A DNA stretch of 64,000 bases from Allolobophora icterica (Eukaryota > Annelida > Clitellata > Crassiclitellata > Lumbricidae), in contig OY744615.1 in the NCBI GenBank assembly GCA_963556255.1, positions 6,033,716 through 6,097,715 of the forward strand, given 5' to 3'. The notes beneath the pieces were generated by a model. It had not been told where the DNA came from. It worked only from the letters and a program-made list of their open reading frames with translations, and ran no database searches. A program made the position numbers and the translations under genes. How positions within the stretch are numbered: position 1 is the first letter of the stretch; each line of letters opens with the position of its first letter. This document shows positions 1 through 13,051 of this stretch, one piece after another.

Positions 1-140
1 GGACAGGCAGATGGAGAGGGACTGATTGAAAAAAAACATGAAGAGGGACAGAGAAGACAAGGAGAACAACAAGGAGATGGATAGGGATAGGAACAGAGGT
101 ATGGAGATGAACATGGACAGGGACAGAGACAGAGACAGAC

Positions 141-175
<35 letters not shown>

Positions 176-330
176 GATAGGTACAGAAAAGAGAAAGGTT
201 GAAGAGGGACAGTAAGAGAGACATGGACCAGAGGTAGGGCTAAGAAGAGACAGACAGAATGGCATGAAGATGGAAAGGGAAAAACAGAGAGGCAGAGAGG
301 AGGGCACATGGCATATATCAGAACGAACAT
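1..330. repeat. GACA-rich degenerate microsatellite
   Basis: Purine-rich tract dominated by GGGACAGAGACA units, with a pure GACA run near 140-175. Confidence 0.85.
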
Positions 331-531
331 TTAACTCGACTGGGATACAGATGTTGTGTGTGGAATAGGCTAATAATAATAAGGAATAGAACACTAATAA
401 TAATAATAACAAATAATAATAATATATAATAATAATAAAAATGAATAAATAACAACAATAACAACAATGCAGTTCTCGACCATCACTAGCATCCATGCCT
501 TTGTAGCGGTTGCCTTGGAAACCGGCAGTGC

Positions 532-1674
532 TTGGAACTGGGAAGAATTGTAGTTCATACTGGTCTCTCTGGAAATTTTCTTGACTGGCTTACCTCATAC
601 CTTCAGGACCGCTCTTGCATTGTGGCTTGTGGGTCTGCTAGGTCACCCTGGGTTCCTGCTCCATTTGGCCTGCCCCAGGGCTCTGTTTTGGGTCCCCTAT
701 TGTACATACTCTATACTGCTGACCTTGGTCCCCTCTTGGCGGCCAGTGCAGTCTTAAGTCAGTCCTACGCGGATGACCTCCAAGCGTATGTCCACTGCTC
801 ACCATTGGCTGCTGCTGCTGCAGTTCGAGAGATCGCCCGAGTCGTGGGGAATTTGGAGGCCTGGATGTCCTCAAACCGTCTACGGTTAAACCCGGCAAAG
901 ACCCAATATATCTGGTTTGGTACGCGCCAACAGCTTGCAAAAATTAACATTGAGGGTCTGGCACTTGAATTTCCCTGGGTTTCCTTTGCCTCCTCAGTAC
1001 GGGATCTTGGTGTAATTCTGGATCAAGAGCTCACATTCATGCGACATATTAATTTGCTTTGTCGGGACTCTTATTATCAACTTCGTCAGTTAAGGGTAGT
1101 CTCCCGCACTCTGACGCAGGCAGCTGCTTCTACCCTTGTCCATGCGTTTGTGGTTTCCCGTCTGGACTACTGTAGCGCCCTTTACGCTGGCCTCCCAGCT
1201 GCCCGCCTTGGGTGTTTGGACCGGGTTTTGCGTGCAGCCGCACGTCTTATTGGTCGCATCCCCAAATTTGGCCAGGTTTCTCTTTATATGCGGGATGTTC
1301 TGCACTGGCTCCCTTTCCCGCTGCGGATCGCCTATAGGGTCTCTGCACTGGTTAGGCGTTGTCTAGAGGGACTTGCTCCCCCATACCTGCGGGAGTTGTG
1401 TCGCTCTACCTCGGGGGTCTTGCGGAGATCTGCTCTTCGCTCGGCTGACCAGGCCGAGCTATTGGTCCCCCGCACGCGGACAGCCATTATGCAGCGACGT
1501 TCTTTTTCAGTCGATGGACCTGCAACCTGGAATGGCCTTCCTGTTGCACTTCGCCTGGTCCCTATGACTCACTCTACCTTGTTTCTTGCAAACTTAAAAA
1601 CTACTCTCTTTAGCCGTGGTTGGACTAGGAGCGCTCCTGAGTAGATAACCTTGAAGGGGCGCTATATAAAAGCT

Positions 1675-1680
<6 letters not shown>
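532..1680 (+). mobile_element. 5'-truncated LINE (CR1/L2-like RT C-terminal half)
   Basis: An open frame of 370 codons (532-1644, opening at a TTG) holds the end of a reverse transcriptase. It has LPQGSVLGPLLYILYTAD, the catalytic YADDLQAY, SNRLRLNPAKTQ, RDLGVILD, VLHWLPFPLRIAY and PATWNGLP, all typical of CR1/L2-clade LINEs. The 5' end, including the endonuclease and first RT blocks, is missing. The 3' tail GGGGCGCTATATAAAAGCTC is followed by a TAA microsatellite. The absence of stops over 1.1 kb suggests a young insertion. Confidence 0.9.
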
Positions 1681-1715
<35 letters not shown>

Positions 1716-1976
1716 GACACAACTCATGATCCACTGGACACCTCATACTTATTCCTGCGGATCTTGGTGGCTGTCCAGTGGGAGAACGCCATCTGCCTCT
1801 CCGTGACATTGCCACCACACTCTGGCTCTGCTGAGATGGCGTTCAGTATTATAATAATACTAATATTAATACTACTACTACCACTACTACTACTACTGCT
1901 GCTGCTGCCGCTGCTGCTACTACTACTACTACTAACACTACTACTAATAATGACAATAATAATAATGGAGCCCTGA
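1681..1976. repeat. TAA run and CTA/CTG/ACT trinucleotide array
   Basis: TAA run at 1675-1713 after the LINE tail, then a mixed trinucleotide array at about 1845-1945 running toward the exon 28 donor. Translations here are low-complexity artefacts. Confidence 0.85.
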
Positions 1977-1977
1977 C

Positions 1978-2109
1978 CTGAAGTTCGCCAATTAGTTTGT
2001 AGACAAAGACGCCCTGAATGCGTCCAACTCGGAGTCTAAGACTTCCATCGATCGACTTTGTCTGTTGATCAAGACCTGTCTTTGTCTGCATCCGATGATA
2101 CGTCACCCT
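1978..2109 (-). CDS. VPS13: VPS13 exon 28 (last seen)
   Basis: Encodes RVTYHRMQTKTG and then GSLRLRVGRIQGVFVYKLIG, the family's VSYMDAT ... L.VGCIEVVFV.KFL. The acceptor is TGCGTAG and the donor GTCAGG, phase 0. A GTA/GCA trinucleotide array begins about 30 bases into the following intron. No further exon was recognised below 1978. Confidence 0.92.
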
Positions 2110-3236
2110 CTACGCAAACAATGACCGACATGCAGCTTAATATATATCAGAAGAACGCTTGCAGCATTACAGAAACTTCTATGGAGCCACTATTGTTTCT
2201 GTGCTTTTGGAAGGTGCTTGGTACATAGGCAGGTAGGTAAGCAGGTAATGTAGGTAGGTGAGGATGGCAGATAGGTAGGTAGGTAGGTATGCTGGTTGTT
2301 ATGTAGGTAGGTGAGGAAGTAGGTAGTAGGTAAACATGTAGGTATGCAGTTTGTTATGTAGGTAGGTGAGGTAGTTGGTAGGTAGGTAAGCAGGTTGTGA
2401 TGTAGGTGTAGGTAGGTGAGAAAGTTAGTTGGTTGGTAGGTAGGTAGTAGATATGCAGGTTGTTATGTAGGTAGGTGAGGAAGTTGGTAGGTAGGTAGGT
2501 AAACAGGTAAGTATGCATGTAGGTAGGTGAGGAAGTTGGTAGGTAGATAAGCAGGTAGGTAGATAGGCAGATATGTACATAGGCAGATAGATAGGTAGGT
2601 AGGTGGTTAATATAGGTAGGCAGGTTAGTGAATATATCTTTAATAATGCAATATCACTTAACCCTTGAAATTCAGTGAGTGACCTACCTTCAAGTCAAAC
2701 GCGTTATCGTCATCCAAACTGAGAATCTGAATAAAGAGGACAACAGATTAGACTGATCTAAAACCCTTCAACATCTCATCATCTCGTATTTCCATTAATT
2801 TCAGATCATAAACAAAAAATAGATAAAATATCAAACATTGAAAGGTCAGTTGCAGAAACGTAGGACCAAGCCATCTCTCATTTAAACTGAAAATCACTTT
2901 TCAGTGAACATTAGATGGGACCCATATGGGCTCTATACGGGTCCCATATGGGAATATGGGTCCTATATGGTCTCCAAGTGGGCAGGCTGGCAAGGTTAGA
3001 ACTGTTTGGTTTGTGATAGTCATGTGGCTAGCGTGCTCCCTACCGAGAGATTGTGGGTTCAAATCCCCACCAGAGCAGAAATTTACTTCTAAATTTTGGC
3101 TCCACCTGCGCCCTCCCCTCAGCTGTAAAGATTGCACTGACTATATACTTTCGGCGGAAAGATCAGACAGCAAGGGAGTGGACTGGTCACCTACTAATAG
3201 CCTACTGGTGTGTCACTATCACAGTAGCTATTTCTG

Positions 3237-3321
<85 letters not shown>

Positions 3322-6300
3322 GTATTATTATGATCATCAGTATTAGTATTAGTATTGTTTAAAAATAATCATCATTATCGCTATTATTATTATTATTATT
3401 TTATTATTGTCCTTATCATCATTAAAATTATTATAATTGTAAATATCAATTTGGCATTCACAGCATTCTTTTGAGCCTCTATCAATAAAAATCAGATGAA
3501 TAGTTCTCAATTACCTGATTACTTCATCCCTTAAATAGATCATGAGTTTTGATTGCGATTTCAATCGAAGTGACCACCAACCTATGCTTTGGGTATTCTG
3601 ATAATGGCACCATAGAAGTCATTAGATTCGATTTAAAAGTAACTTTCAACACTTCTAAGCTGACATCTGGCGACAAAAGACTTTGGACGTACCCGTCGAT
3701 AGAGGGAGCTCTTCGTTAGGTCATCAACAGAGAAGTCTCGAAGTCTCGCCTGCATCACAGTACACGATCGCTTCATTATCAAACGCCCCTCCATATCTAC
3801 AAGAACACAAATTAACACAGTTTATTAATCAATTAATATTAATAACCCGTTAACAGAACGAGATCTTCTACAGTCTAGCATAATCTGATCTAGTGACTTC
3901 TATAGAGCCGATACCTACAAGGCATCAATTTATATTCAATTCAGTTTAAAATTCCCGATTTCTCTTGGGGAAGAGAAACAGTCCCTTAAACTTGCCCAGA
4001 GAGTCAGCCATGGCTACGGTGTGCCATCGCTTGATGCCTTGTACATTAGACACTGGTGCAATAGAAGTTACTAATAACAAACTCTGCTAAAGTGAGTTCA
4101 ATTTCTTTGGCATTTGAAGGTGCATGGTCAATCCTCTTCCTTGCCGTCTGATCTTCCATCGACAATGTTGTCATATTGGTGTTGACGATGGAGATGATGT
4201 CAACTTATTCATTTTACAGTTCAGCCCACCAGGAGTTTTGAACTCTTAAAATTTCTTTCTGGCGAGAATTTTAACCCCCAATCTCTCCAGTGACAATAAT
4301 AGCAATGCAAGTTCTGCTTTTATTCTCTCCAGATATTATTTAGGTATCTAAGGTATTGGTGGAAAATAACAATAAAATTTATATAATATTATAATTATTT
4401 CCATTTCCACAGATAAGCGTTCCACAAACTTCCAACTTAATGTTTTATTCCAATGGGAATTTCTTTATCCCAGGTAAAATACGGTAACATCTGTAATAAC
4501 TCCATAATTTTCTGTTTTTCTTTATTTAGTATTTTAATTCTTCAATTCATTAAAGTCTTGGAGTATCTCCTTCTATATTCCTTTACCTGTAGTAAAAAAA
4601 TAAAAATAAAAAATTACTAAAAATATAAAAATACTAAAAATAAAGAAGTTATATTACTAAATAAAACAATAAAAAAATGCAAATAATAACTTAATAATTA
4701 ATTGTTTTGTTCTGGTAAAACACTAGTAACAGAGACAGTTCTCAACTGCTATCTGCTGCATAAACAGAGTTGTTATGAGATTCACTAAGGGTGCTGTATA
4801 AATACTTTGACGCATACAAGACAAAACCATAAACAGCGATCGAAAAATGTACCTTTGATCGACACATCGATCAAGTTGTTGTCACGATCACATAGCACAA
4901 TACTAAGATCGTTCAGTTTGATCACCAGATGAAGTTTCGTCATCGTTGTTGGACCTAAGCACAGAAGATAAAAGCAGATACACGATTAATTGTATTATAA
5001 TGAATAGTAAAAAGTTTAGTGTGTAAAGTAGGCTGAGTTAAATGTAATTCTATGTGAACAATAAGACAGAATTCAAACTGGATTCTTGCTTGAAGGGCAA
5101 CCAATAGGTGTCTCCTTAGCTGACCAACAACCAGGTCTTTCGGAATTGATATAGCGCTAGTCTCTCTGAAATGGGTTAAATTGTGTGATTCTGAGAAATT
5201 TCGAGGTTTCCATTTACACTTTGATGATGAATGCAAAAACTGGAGAAATACAATTTAATGTCATTCAATTAGACATAAAATAAAGAAATAATTAAAATAA
5301 TAAAAAAAAACAGAAAAACTATTAAAATACTGAAATAAAATAGAAATGATACTTACAGGTCTTGTTACGGCTCTGGCCAGAGAATTTTACTTCACATTAA
5401 CGTAATTTAATATACTGAAATTAAGCCAATGTAATGTACCATCGTCTGGTTGGGTGAGGCGGTCGATGAAGCTTGGCGCTTCCGGTTGGTATGGTTCGCA
5501 GTTCGTTGGACCAGAAAGGATCGTACTGTTGCTCTTGCGAAGGGTACTGTGCAGGTTGCCCTGGATGCTACATGCAACACAAACCACAGACAGTCGTGGG
5601 GTCAAGGAAATTGGGACAGAGAAGATGGGTACAACAAGATGAGGACAAAGAGATGAGGACAGGATATGGGGCAAGGAGCTGAGGACATGGAATGGGGATA
5701 AAGAGATGGTAAGGCGATGAGGACAGAAGATGGGGATAAAGAGACGAAGACAAAAGGAGGAAGACAAGCTTGGAACAAGAAGATAGGGACAAGGAGATGG
5801 GGACAAAGATTTGCTTTTCCTTTCCACATCTCCTTCTATATAACTCTTTGCCCCCATCTCCTTGTCCCTATTGGTTGTTCCTCAATGTTGGTCTCAATTT
5901 TGCTTGTTCCCAAATCTTTGTCCCAAATGATTGTCTCCATCTGTGTGTCCTCATTTCCCTGTCCCTATTTTCTTGTTCCAACTTTCTTGTTCCAACTTTG
6001 TTGTCCCTATCTCTCTCAAACTTATAGTCACGACCTGCTTGTCCTCATCTCACTGTCCCCATCAGTTTGTCCCCATCTGGTTGTCCTCATCTTACTGTCT
6101 CCTTTAGCCTGAATCCATCTGCTTGCCTGCAATACGCCTGTCCCTATCTCCTTTATCTTTGTTCCCATTTGACTGTCTCCATCAGCTTGTTCCTATCTAC
6201 CAACACCATGTCCCTTTATCGTTATCCTCGCCTGGTTGTCCTCAACTGGTTGTCCCTTTATCCTTGTCCTTGGTCTAATGTCCCTATCACCTTGTCCCTA

Positions 6301-9300
6301 TCTACTTCTCCCAAACACCGTGTCTTTTTGTCCTTATTCTCATCTGGTTGTCCCCACCTGGTTGTCCCCAACCGCTTGTTCTTTTATCCTTGTCCTTGGT
6401 TTACTGTCTCCATCGGCTTGTCCCATCACCCTGTCCCTTTATTCATGTCCTCATCAGCCTATCCCTGTCTGCTTCTCCCCATCAGGTTCTCCCTTTAACC
6501 CTGCCCTCGGTTTACATAGCGGAGCAAAGGTAACCTCTGCAGCAGTCCTTGTACGAAGGAGTTGAGAAAGAGAACTGCCTCACGGTTGAACGTCACCCGC
6601 AGACTTGATAGTTTGATGACAATTCCCTGCACTAAACCGTGATAGGCCGTGTTGAAATCCGGACAATCTGCTGTCACCTACCAACACCAAATCGAACAAT
6701 TTCTTAATAGATTCAATAAATAACTCCGCCACTACCACGACAGTGGTAGTGCCAGTCCCAAGCTTCAATAAATAACTCCGCCACTACCACGACAGTGGTA
6801 GTGCCAGTCCCAAGCTTGGTAAAGCAGGATGGCGATGTTAACCATCTTTATTATTGCTCTTCATTTGGTGACTGAATTACGTATGTAGTCTCTCTCTAAT
6901 ATCATTCTACTTACAGTCCTGCACCTTCATTACACCTTTCTTCCTTCCTCCTTCCTTCCTCTTTCTTCCCTTCTTCCTTCCCTCATTCTTTCCTTTTCCT
7001 TCCCTTCTTCCTCCCTCCTTCTTTACCTTCCTTCCTTCCTTCCTTCCTCCTTTACTTTTTCCTTCCTCCTCTTTCCTTGCCATTCTTCCTTCCTTATTGC
7101 TCGTGAATAGGCTGGTGCCCTGCGCGTGGCCTTCGAGTGGCGCTTTAGAAGTTTGGAGATTACGATTGCAATTCCTCTCTTCCTTCTTTCTTTCCCTCCC
7201 TCCTTCCTTCCTCTTTCCTGCCTCCATCCCTTCCTTATTTCCATCCTTCCTTTCTCTTTCCCTCCCTTCTTTCCTGCCTAGTTTCCTTCCTCAGTCTTAG
7301 GTTTGCACTTTTAGAACATCGAATCTAAACAACAATACTATAAGAGTCTGTGAGTGTAGGCAACCTTTCTGTAGACGAGAGACATGAGATCCGTTTCAGT
7401 CTTGAAACCCAAAAGCTCGAGATATTCGCCAGAGGATCCTGCAGCAGTGAACACAGAAAACGTCAGCCTCCTCTTTCCTTCCCACTCAGATATGAACACT
7501 TGCTCAGAAGGAAAATTTTCTCAGCTGTCAAGCAGCAATAGAGTTAGATTTCTAGAAACAATTACTGAGATTGTGATTAGTGAGATGATGCTGAGATACG
7601 GTAGTTGATTGGTTAGAGTACCCGGCTTGTGATGTGAAGAATACAGGTTCGAGCCTTCTCCCTCTGAGATGGTTACTGTGTAGGGACCTTGATCAAGTCC
7701 TTCACTCACAGTTGCTTCGCATATTGGATACCGATTTACTTACCTTGTCCACGAAATAAAAGCAGCTAAATACTACTGCTAATAATACAAAGAGTAATAA
7801 TAATAGTAGCCCAATAGTAATAATAAGAAATTATGCACCACTCAGTACACCTTTATATTAGTGCATTCTGACCTTATATAATTATCACTTCCCTTCAATG
7901 CTTGATTAGTGAATAGGCTAACATTTATGAGCTGTACTATGTCATTCACAAACTACGAGAACTGTTCAAAATAATTTCTGTCGAGGTCTACGGCCTTTGT
8001 TGCCATAAGAGGTCGTTAAACTCTGGATCCACCTAAACGCCTGGTTTAGAGCAAACTTACTTAACTGCAGAGAGTCAGTTACGCCTAAAATTGTCAACAG
8101 TGACGTCGAGATCAGCCATACCAATGTCGTAGACATGTTGAAGGAGATCGCGATATGTAACGTTTGCCTTTATGATATTGGGGAGCGTCTAAGGAGGAAA
8201 GTAACCAAGTGTTACCATAAAAATTCTTCCACAGTCCAAACCTAAGTGGATTTTATCGACAAGCTGAATTCCGCCGAGTCGCGCCTGCATCACAAGCCCA
8301 AAAGTCGTGATCGCAGAGTCGAAGCAGACTCGGTCGACTCGCAGCATTAGATAAGGAGTTTCGATCTTGTCCTCGACTTTCGAGACCTGCAGGACGATCT
8401 CTGCGATCGTAAAACGAGCATAAACCGTAACGAGGTTGCTAATCGATGTTGGATCGTCTACGGCTTTTACGTCAAGGTTTCTTCAAAGCAAACGAAAAAG
8501 AAATGAAAATATTTCACTGAAGAATAATTGCGTATAGTCCTACTAACCTTTACTTTTACTTAAGTACACTTGCCCGATACTTTTAACAACTCTGTGTATA
8601 ACATACCTACCGACTTACACACATACAAACCTAGATACATGTATATGAATATATATTGTATGTATGTGTCTATAATATTTGTATATATTTACAGATATAT
8701 ATATATATATACTATATATAATTATATATCTGTAAATATATACAAATATTATATTTACAGATATATATATAGTATATATATATATATCTGTAAATATATA
8801 CAAATACATAGGTTGCATACATACATAAATGCATGGATACAAACACGCATACACTCACACTTCACTCACAATTGCTCAGTGCGATCAACTGAAGCATGGT
8901 CATTATAATTTTATACTGGTGCTTAATCAATGCGTAATACATACGGTATATAAAACCCCACTACAGTACATCGGAGATTCTACACTGTGTACCAAAGAAG
9001 AGTCATACTTGGTCCAGTCTTCAGCTTCATCGTCTGAACAGTCGAGTGCAGAGCCACCGACATCTGACTCTGCATCAGAGAAAACGTTGACTCCTATCAC
9101 AAACACTGCAGTTCAATTCGTTCTCCAGTTCTCTAATCTAATCTAATCTAATCTCATGACTTCTACAGCGCCATTGTCCTAATACACATGGTATCAATCA
9201 ATAATCGTTTCAAATGAAACCTTAGTCCATATCAGGGCATATTTTAACTGTATAACTAGTGGGACAAATGTCCCAGGAGTTTTAGGATTTGTTCCAGGCA

Positions 9301-9811
9301 ATGTATGTTTACAGAATAACTAGTGGGACAAATGTTGCAGGAGTTTTAAGATTTGTCCCAGTAGTAAATCAGTAAGAAGAAAATGTTTTGGAGGTGAATT
9401 CCTAAAAAAAGGTCATCAACTTTTCTGGGAGATCAATTCGCCCGACTTTGTCCCAGTAGTGTAAATCTGTTAAAATATATGCACTGTCATCCAGTCAACA
9501 GAAAGGATTTCCAGTAGAGTCTCTACACAAGGGTGTTATCAAAGCCTGACCTTTGACCCAAGTAAGTAAGTAAGAAAGCGACCTTCGATCCAGTTAAAAT
9601 GCCAAATGAACCTAGAATTCCGGAAATTCTCCAGTCCTCTCTAGCCATCTTGTTGCCCACCCAACATCATCTGCCTCAACCTTTTATAATTTATATCGAT
9701 CACTTCTCAGGCTTTCCATTCAAAACTGAAGTTCCATCTTTTCAAGAAATCCTATTCTGATACATCCACTCCACTGTCTTCCAATCTCTGTCAACTAAAA
9801 CAAAACCCAAC

Positions 9812-9842
<31 letters not shown>

Positions 9843-12800
9843 TGACAATTTATATGGCGCCGTAACACAGCCATGCCGTTACAAGGGCGCCTCACAATCA
9901 ACTAACGGCAAGGTAGGCCTTAGAGAACAAGTAGGTCTTGAGTCCGGATTTGAAGGAGTCAATTGTGTTAGCCACTCGCAGGGCAGGAGGAAGACCGTTC
10001 CAGCACTTGGGGCCAGCCGCTGAGAAAGCGCGATCGCCAAAGCGGGTTCTCATCCATCTCACACGAAGATCGCTTTTCTCGAGCGATCGGAGTCGCAACC
10101 CGGAGGCAGAAGAATGCGTCCCGATGCAGAAATCGTGCAAATACTCGGGCGCAGCCCCATGAATTGACTTATAAACCATAACAGTTCCTCTTCCTCTCTC
10201 TCTGTCTCTTTCTTTTTCTATCTGTCTGTCTCTCTCTCTGGTCTTCTGGCAAGAGGATTTTCTTCTCCACTTTGTACCTCTGGACAACTCGTCTGACTGG
10301 ACGTAGCTCTCGCGAATAAGCTGATGCCGTGTGCTTAACTTCAAAGCAGAGCATGAGAAATTGTGTTCTCGTTTGAAAGGAGTTGGACTAAGAGTTTCTG
10401 AGTTGAGTTGAATGTAGAACCTGGACGACACTTTGAGCACAACATTGTTGTTCCATTCGGACACACCCTTTGACTCACACGATAGGAGTCAAATGAGTCT
10501 TTGACTCATACAGTGACTTGAAGCTGTGCGATTAGATTGTATTATTTTACACTTGTAAATAGGAATTGTAATTCTGTTCACTGTTCAAAGTATTCTTAAG
10601 TAGGTTGAAAATGATAAAGTGACATAAGCGACTGAGCAGAACGAACAGATACAAGGCAGAGAGAGTTCCAAGATAGTAACTGAAAAAGATCGTCCTTTTA
10701 GAACAATTCTAGATTATTTTGGACAATCAAAGAAGACAATCAGGCAATAATCTGTCGCATCTGTCAACATTACTTCTTCTCCAATTGATTACTACTGTTA
10801 ATTGCAATTTCGATCGAAATGACCATCGACTGATGTCTTGGACAATAGGATAACGGCGCTACAGAAGTCATTAGATTAGATTGATTAGATTAGATTAGGC
10901 TTGCATCAGTCAAATAAAGGAGCATCATAAGGAGCATAGGTTACTTTACCCGCGTGTGGAGTGTATGAATGCTGACTGTTGATCCTCCTCAGATCCGAAG
11001 GCTTTAGCACTGAGTTCTGATGAACGACTTTACGTAGCAGCAACAGCACCTTGAACGTTGGAGGAAGCTGGACCTCCTTCTCATCCTAAATAATAATAAC
11101 AATAATAACAATGATAAAAATAATAATAATATTATTTGGTCATCCAAAAAAAGCTGTCACAATTTTTTTAAATCCTGAAGGAATGGGGATCACATATACC
11201 TCAGGTAAAAAAAGAAAATAATAATTCCATCTAAGAAATGTATTATCTCTTGGTTAAAGTAGTTTTCCACACCCTCTGGATTTCATCCTTTGGGTAAAAT
11301 AATAACAATAATAGTAATAATAATAGAAATAATAATAAATTATTATAGCACCCCGTCAAGCAAGACCGATCAAAAAGCATGCCTTCAGACCTGACGACAG
11401 AAAACAATCGTGGTCTAAAGAAACGCGAAAAAAGACCAAGGATCTCTTGTGGCAGGTTGCTAGACAACTTAAAAAATAATCAAATAATAAATAAAAACTG
11501 TTCTTTCCCGCTGGGCTTGGACTGGGAGCACCTCTGAGTAGTTATCTGGTAGAGGCGCTATATAAATGCTCAGAAGGAAAGAACGAAGGAATGAATGAAA
11601 GAAGACAGATGTCTACAGTAATATAGATAAAAATAACAACAATAATAAAAATAATAAAATAAAATAATACAATTGGATATCCAGAGGAATAAAGAACAAG
11701 ATTATTATCATTATTATTAATAACAATAGCAACAATCAAAATAATAAAATAATACATATAGTTGGATGGCCATAATAAGGGCAATAAAACATAATAGAAA
11801 ATAATAATAAAAATACAGTGGATATCCATAACAATAGTATTAATGACAATAAACAAAATTAAAAATTAAAATAATAATAATAAAAAAATACAGTGGATAT
11901 CCGTAGTAAATCTACTTAACCATAATAGGAATGATAGGTTCGATATGTCCGTCGACACTGTCGTCGAGCCCCATCATGCTGTTGCTGTGGGGCATTGGAA
12001 TGTGTTTGCAGAAGTCGCCCAACATCTGAAGCTTCTCATCGGAAAGGTTGATCTTCAACGTCGACAGCTTCCACTCCAGTTTATGTCTGGAAGACAGCAT
12101 AAACAAAAGAAAATTTCATTTTCATTTAATGTAGCCAAAACCCAAAAATACAAAAACTCTGAAATCCCAAAAGACAAAAACCAGAACCATAAAAACCAAA
12201 AAACCAAGAAATTAAAATTCCTAAAACACAAAAATTCCACAAAAAAACACAAAAACACAAACAAAAAACAAAAAATCTAAGAAATTAAAAATCCTAAACC
12301 AGAAAAACTTTATATCACAAAACCCATACATTAGCAAATTGAACAGAAAGGTTTCAGCTTTAAAAAATGTGATGGAAAATCCTTCACCCAAACTTCTTAA
12401 TCGTACAAACTATAAGGCAATGAAAGAATTTTTATTTCAACATATTTTTTAAACTGGATTTTCACCAATGTTTCATTATTTTTTGCTACGGTTTCACCTC
12501 AAACAACAATCTATTGGCGCGTATGCATAACGATATTGGCGCTACAGAAGTGATTCGTTTAGAGAGAACTCCTACTTAGGAAGTTGCTTGAATTCTGATT
12601 TGACGGTGTTGAAGAAAGAAAGCTGAAGTCCAAAGTTTGGCAAAACGTGAAACTCTGATTCTGGTTTTGTCTGCGCTGTGTGCCAGTCTTCACCTACATA
12701 ACAGAAATAAAATCACAAAATCAACACAATCAATTAAAACAACACATAAATCAATAAATCAATAAACCAGAGCAATAAATATTTCAAAACAATGAAACAA

Positions 12801-12900
12801 TAAATGAATGAAAACTTAATTAAAGCAATAAATAAATCAACAAATCAAATAGAAAATTAAAGCTAAATAAATCAATAAATCGATAAAAACTTAATTAAAG

Positions 12901-12940
<40 letters not shown>

Positions 12941-13009
12941 GCAATAAATAAAAAAATAAAAATAATATATGAATAAATCAATCAATCAACCAAGGCAATA
13001 AATAAATAA

Positions 13010-13051
<42 letters not shown>

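Noticed and set aside
4955..5236. 93-residue reverse ORF next to exon 25
   Set aside because: No VPS13 similarity, no fitting splice phase, and no recognised domain.
5387..6565. Several overlapping ORFs on both strands
   Set aside because: They arise from the strand-switching minisatellite.
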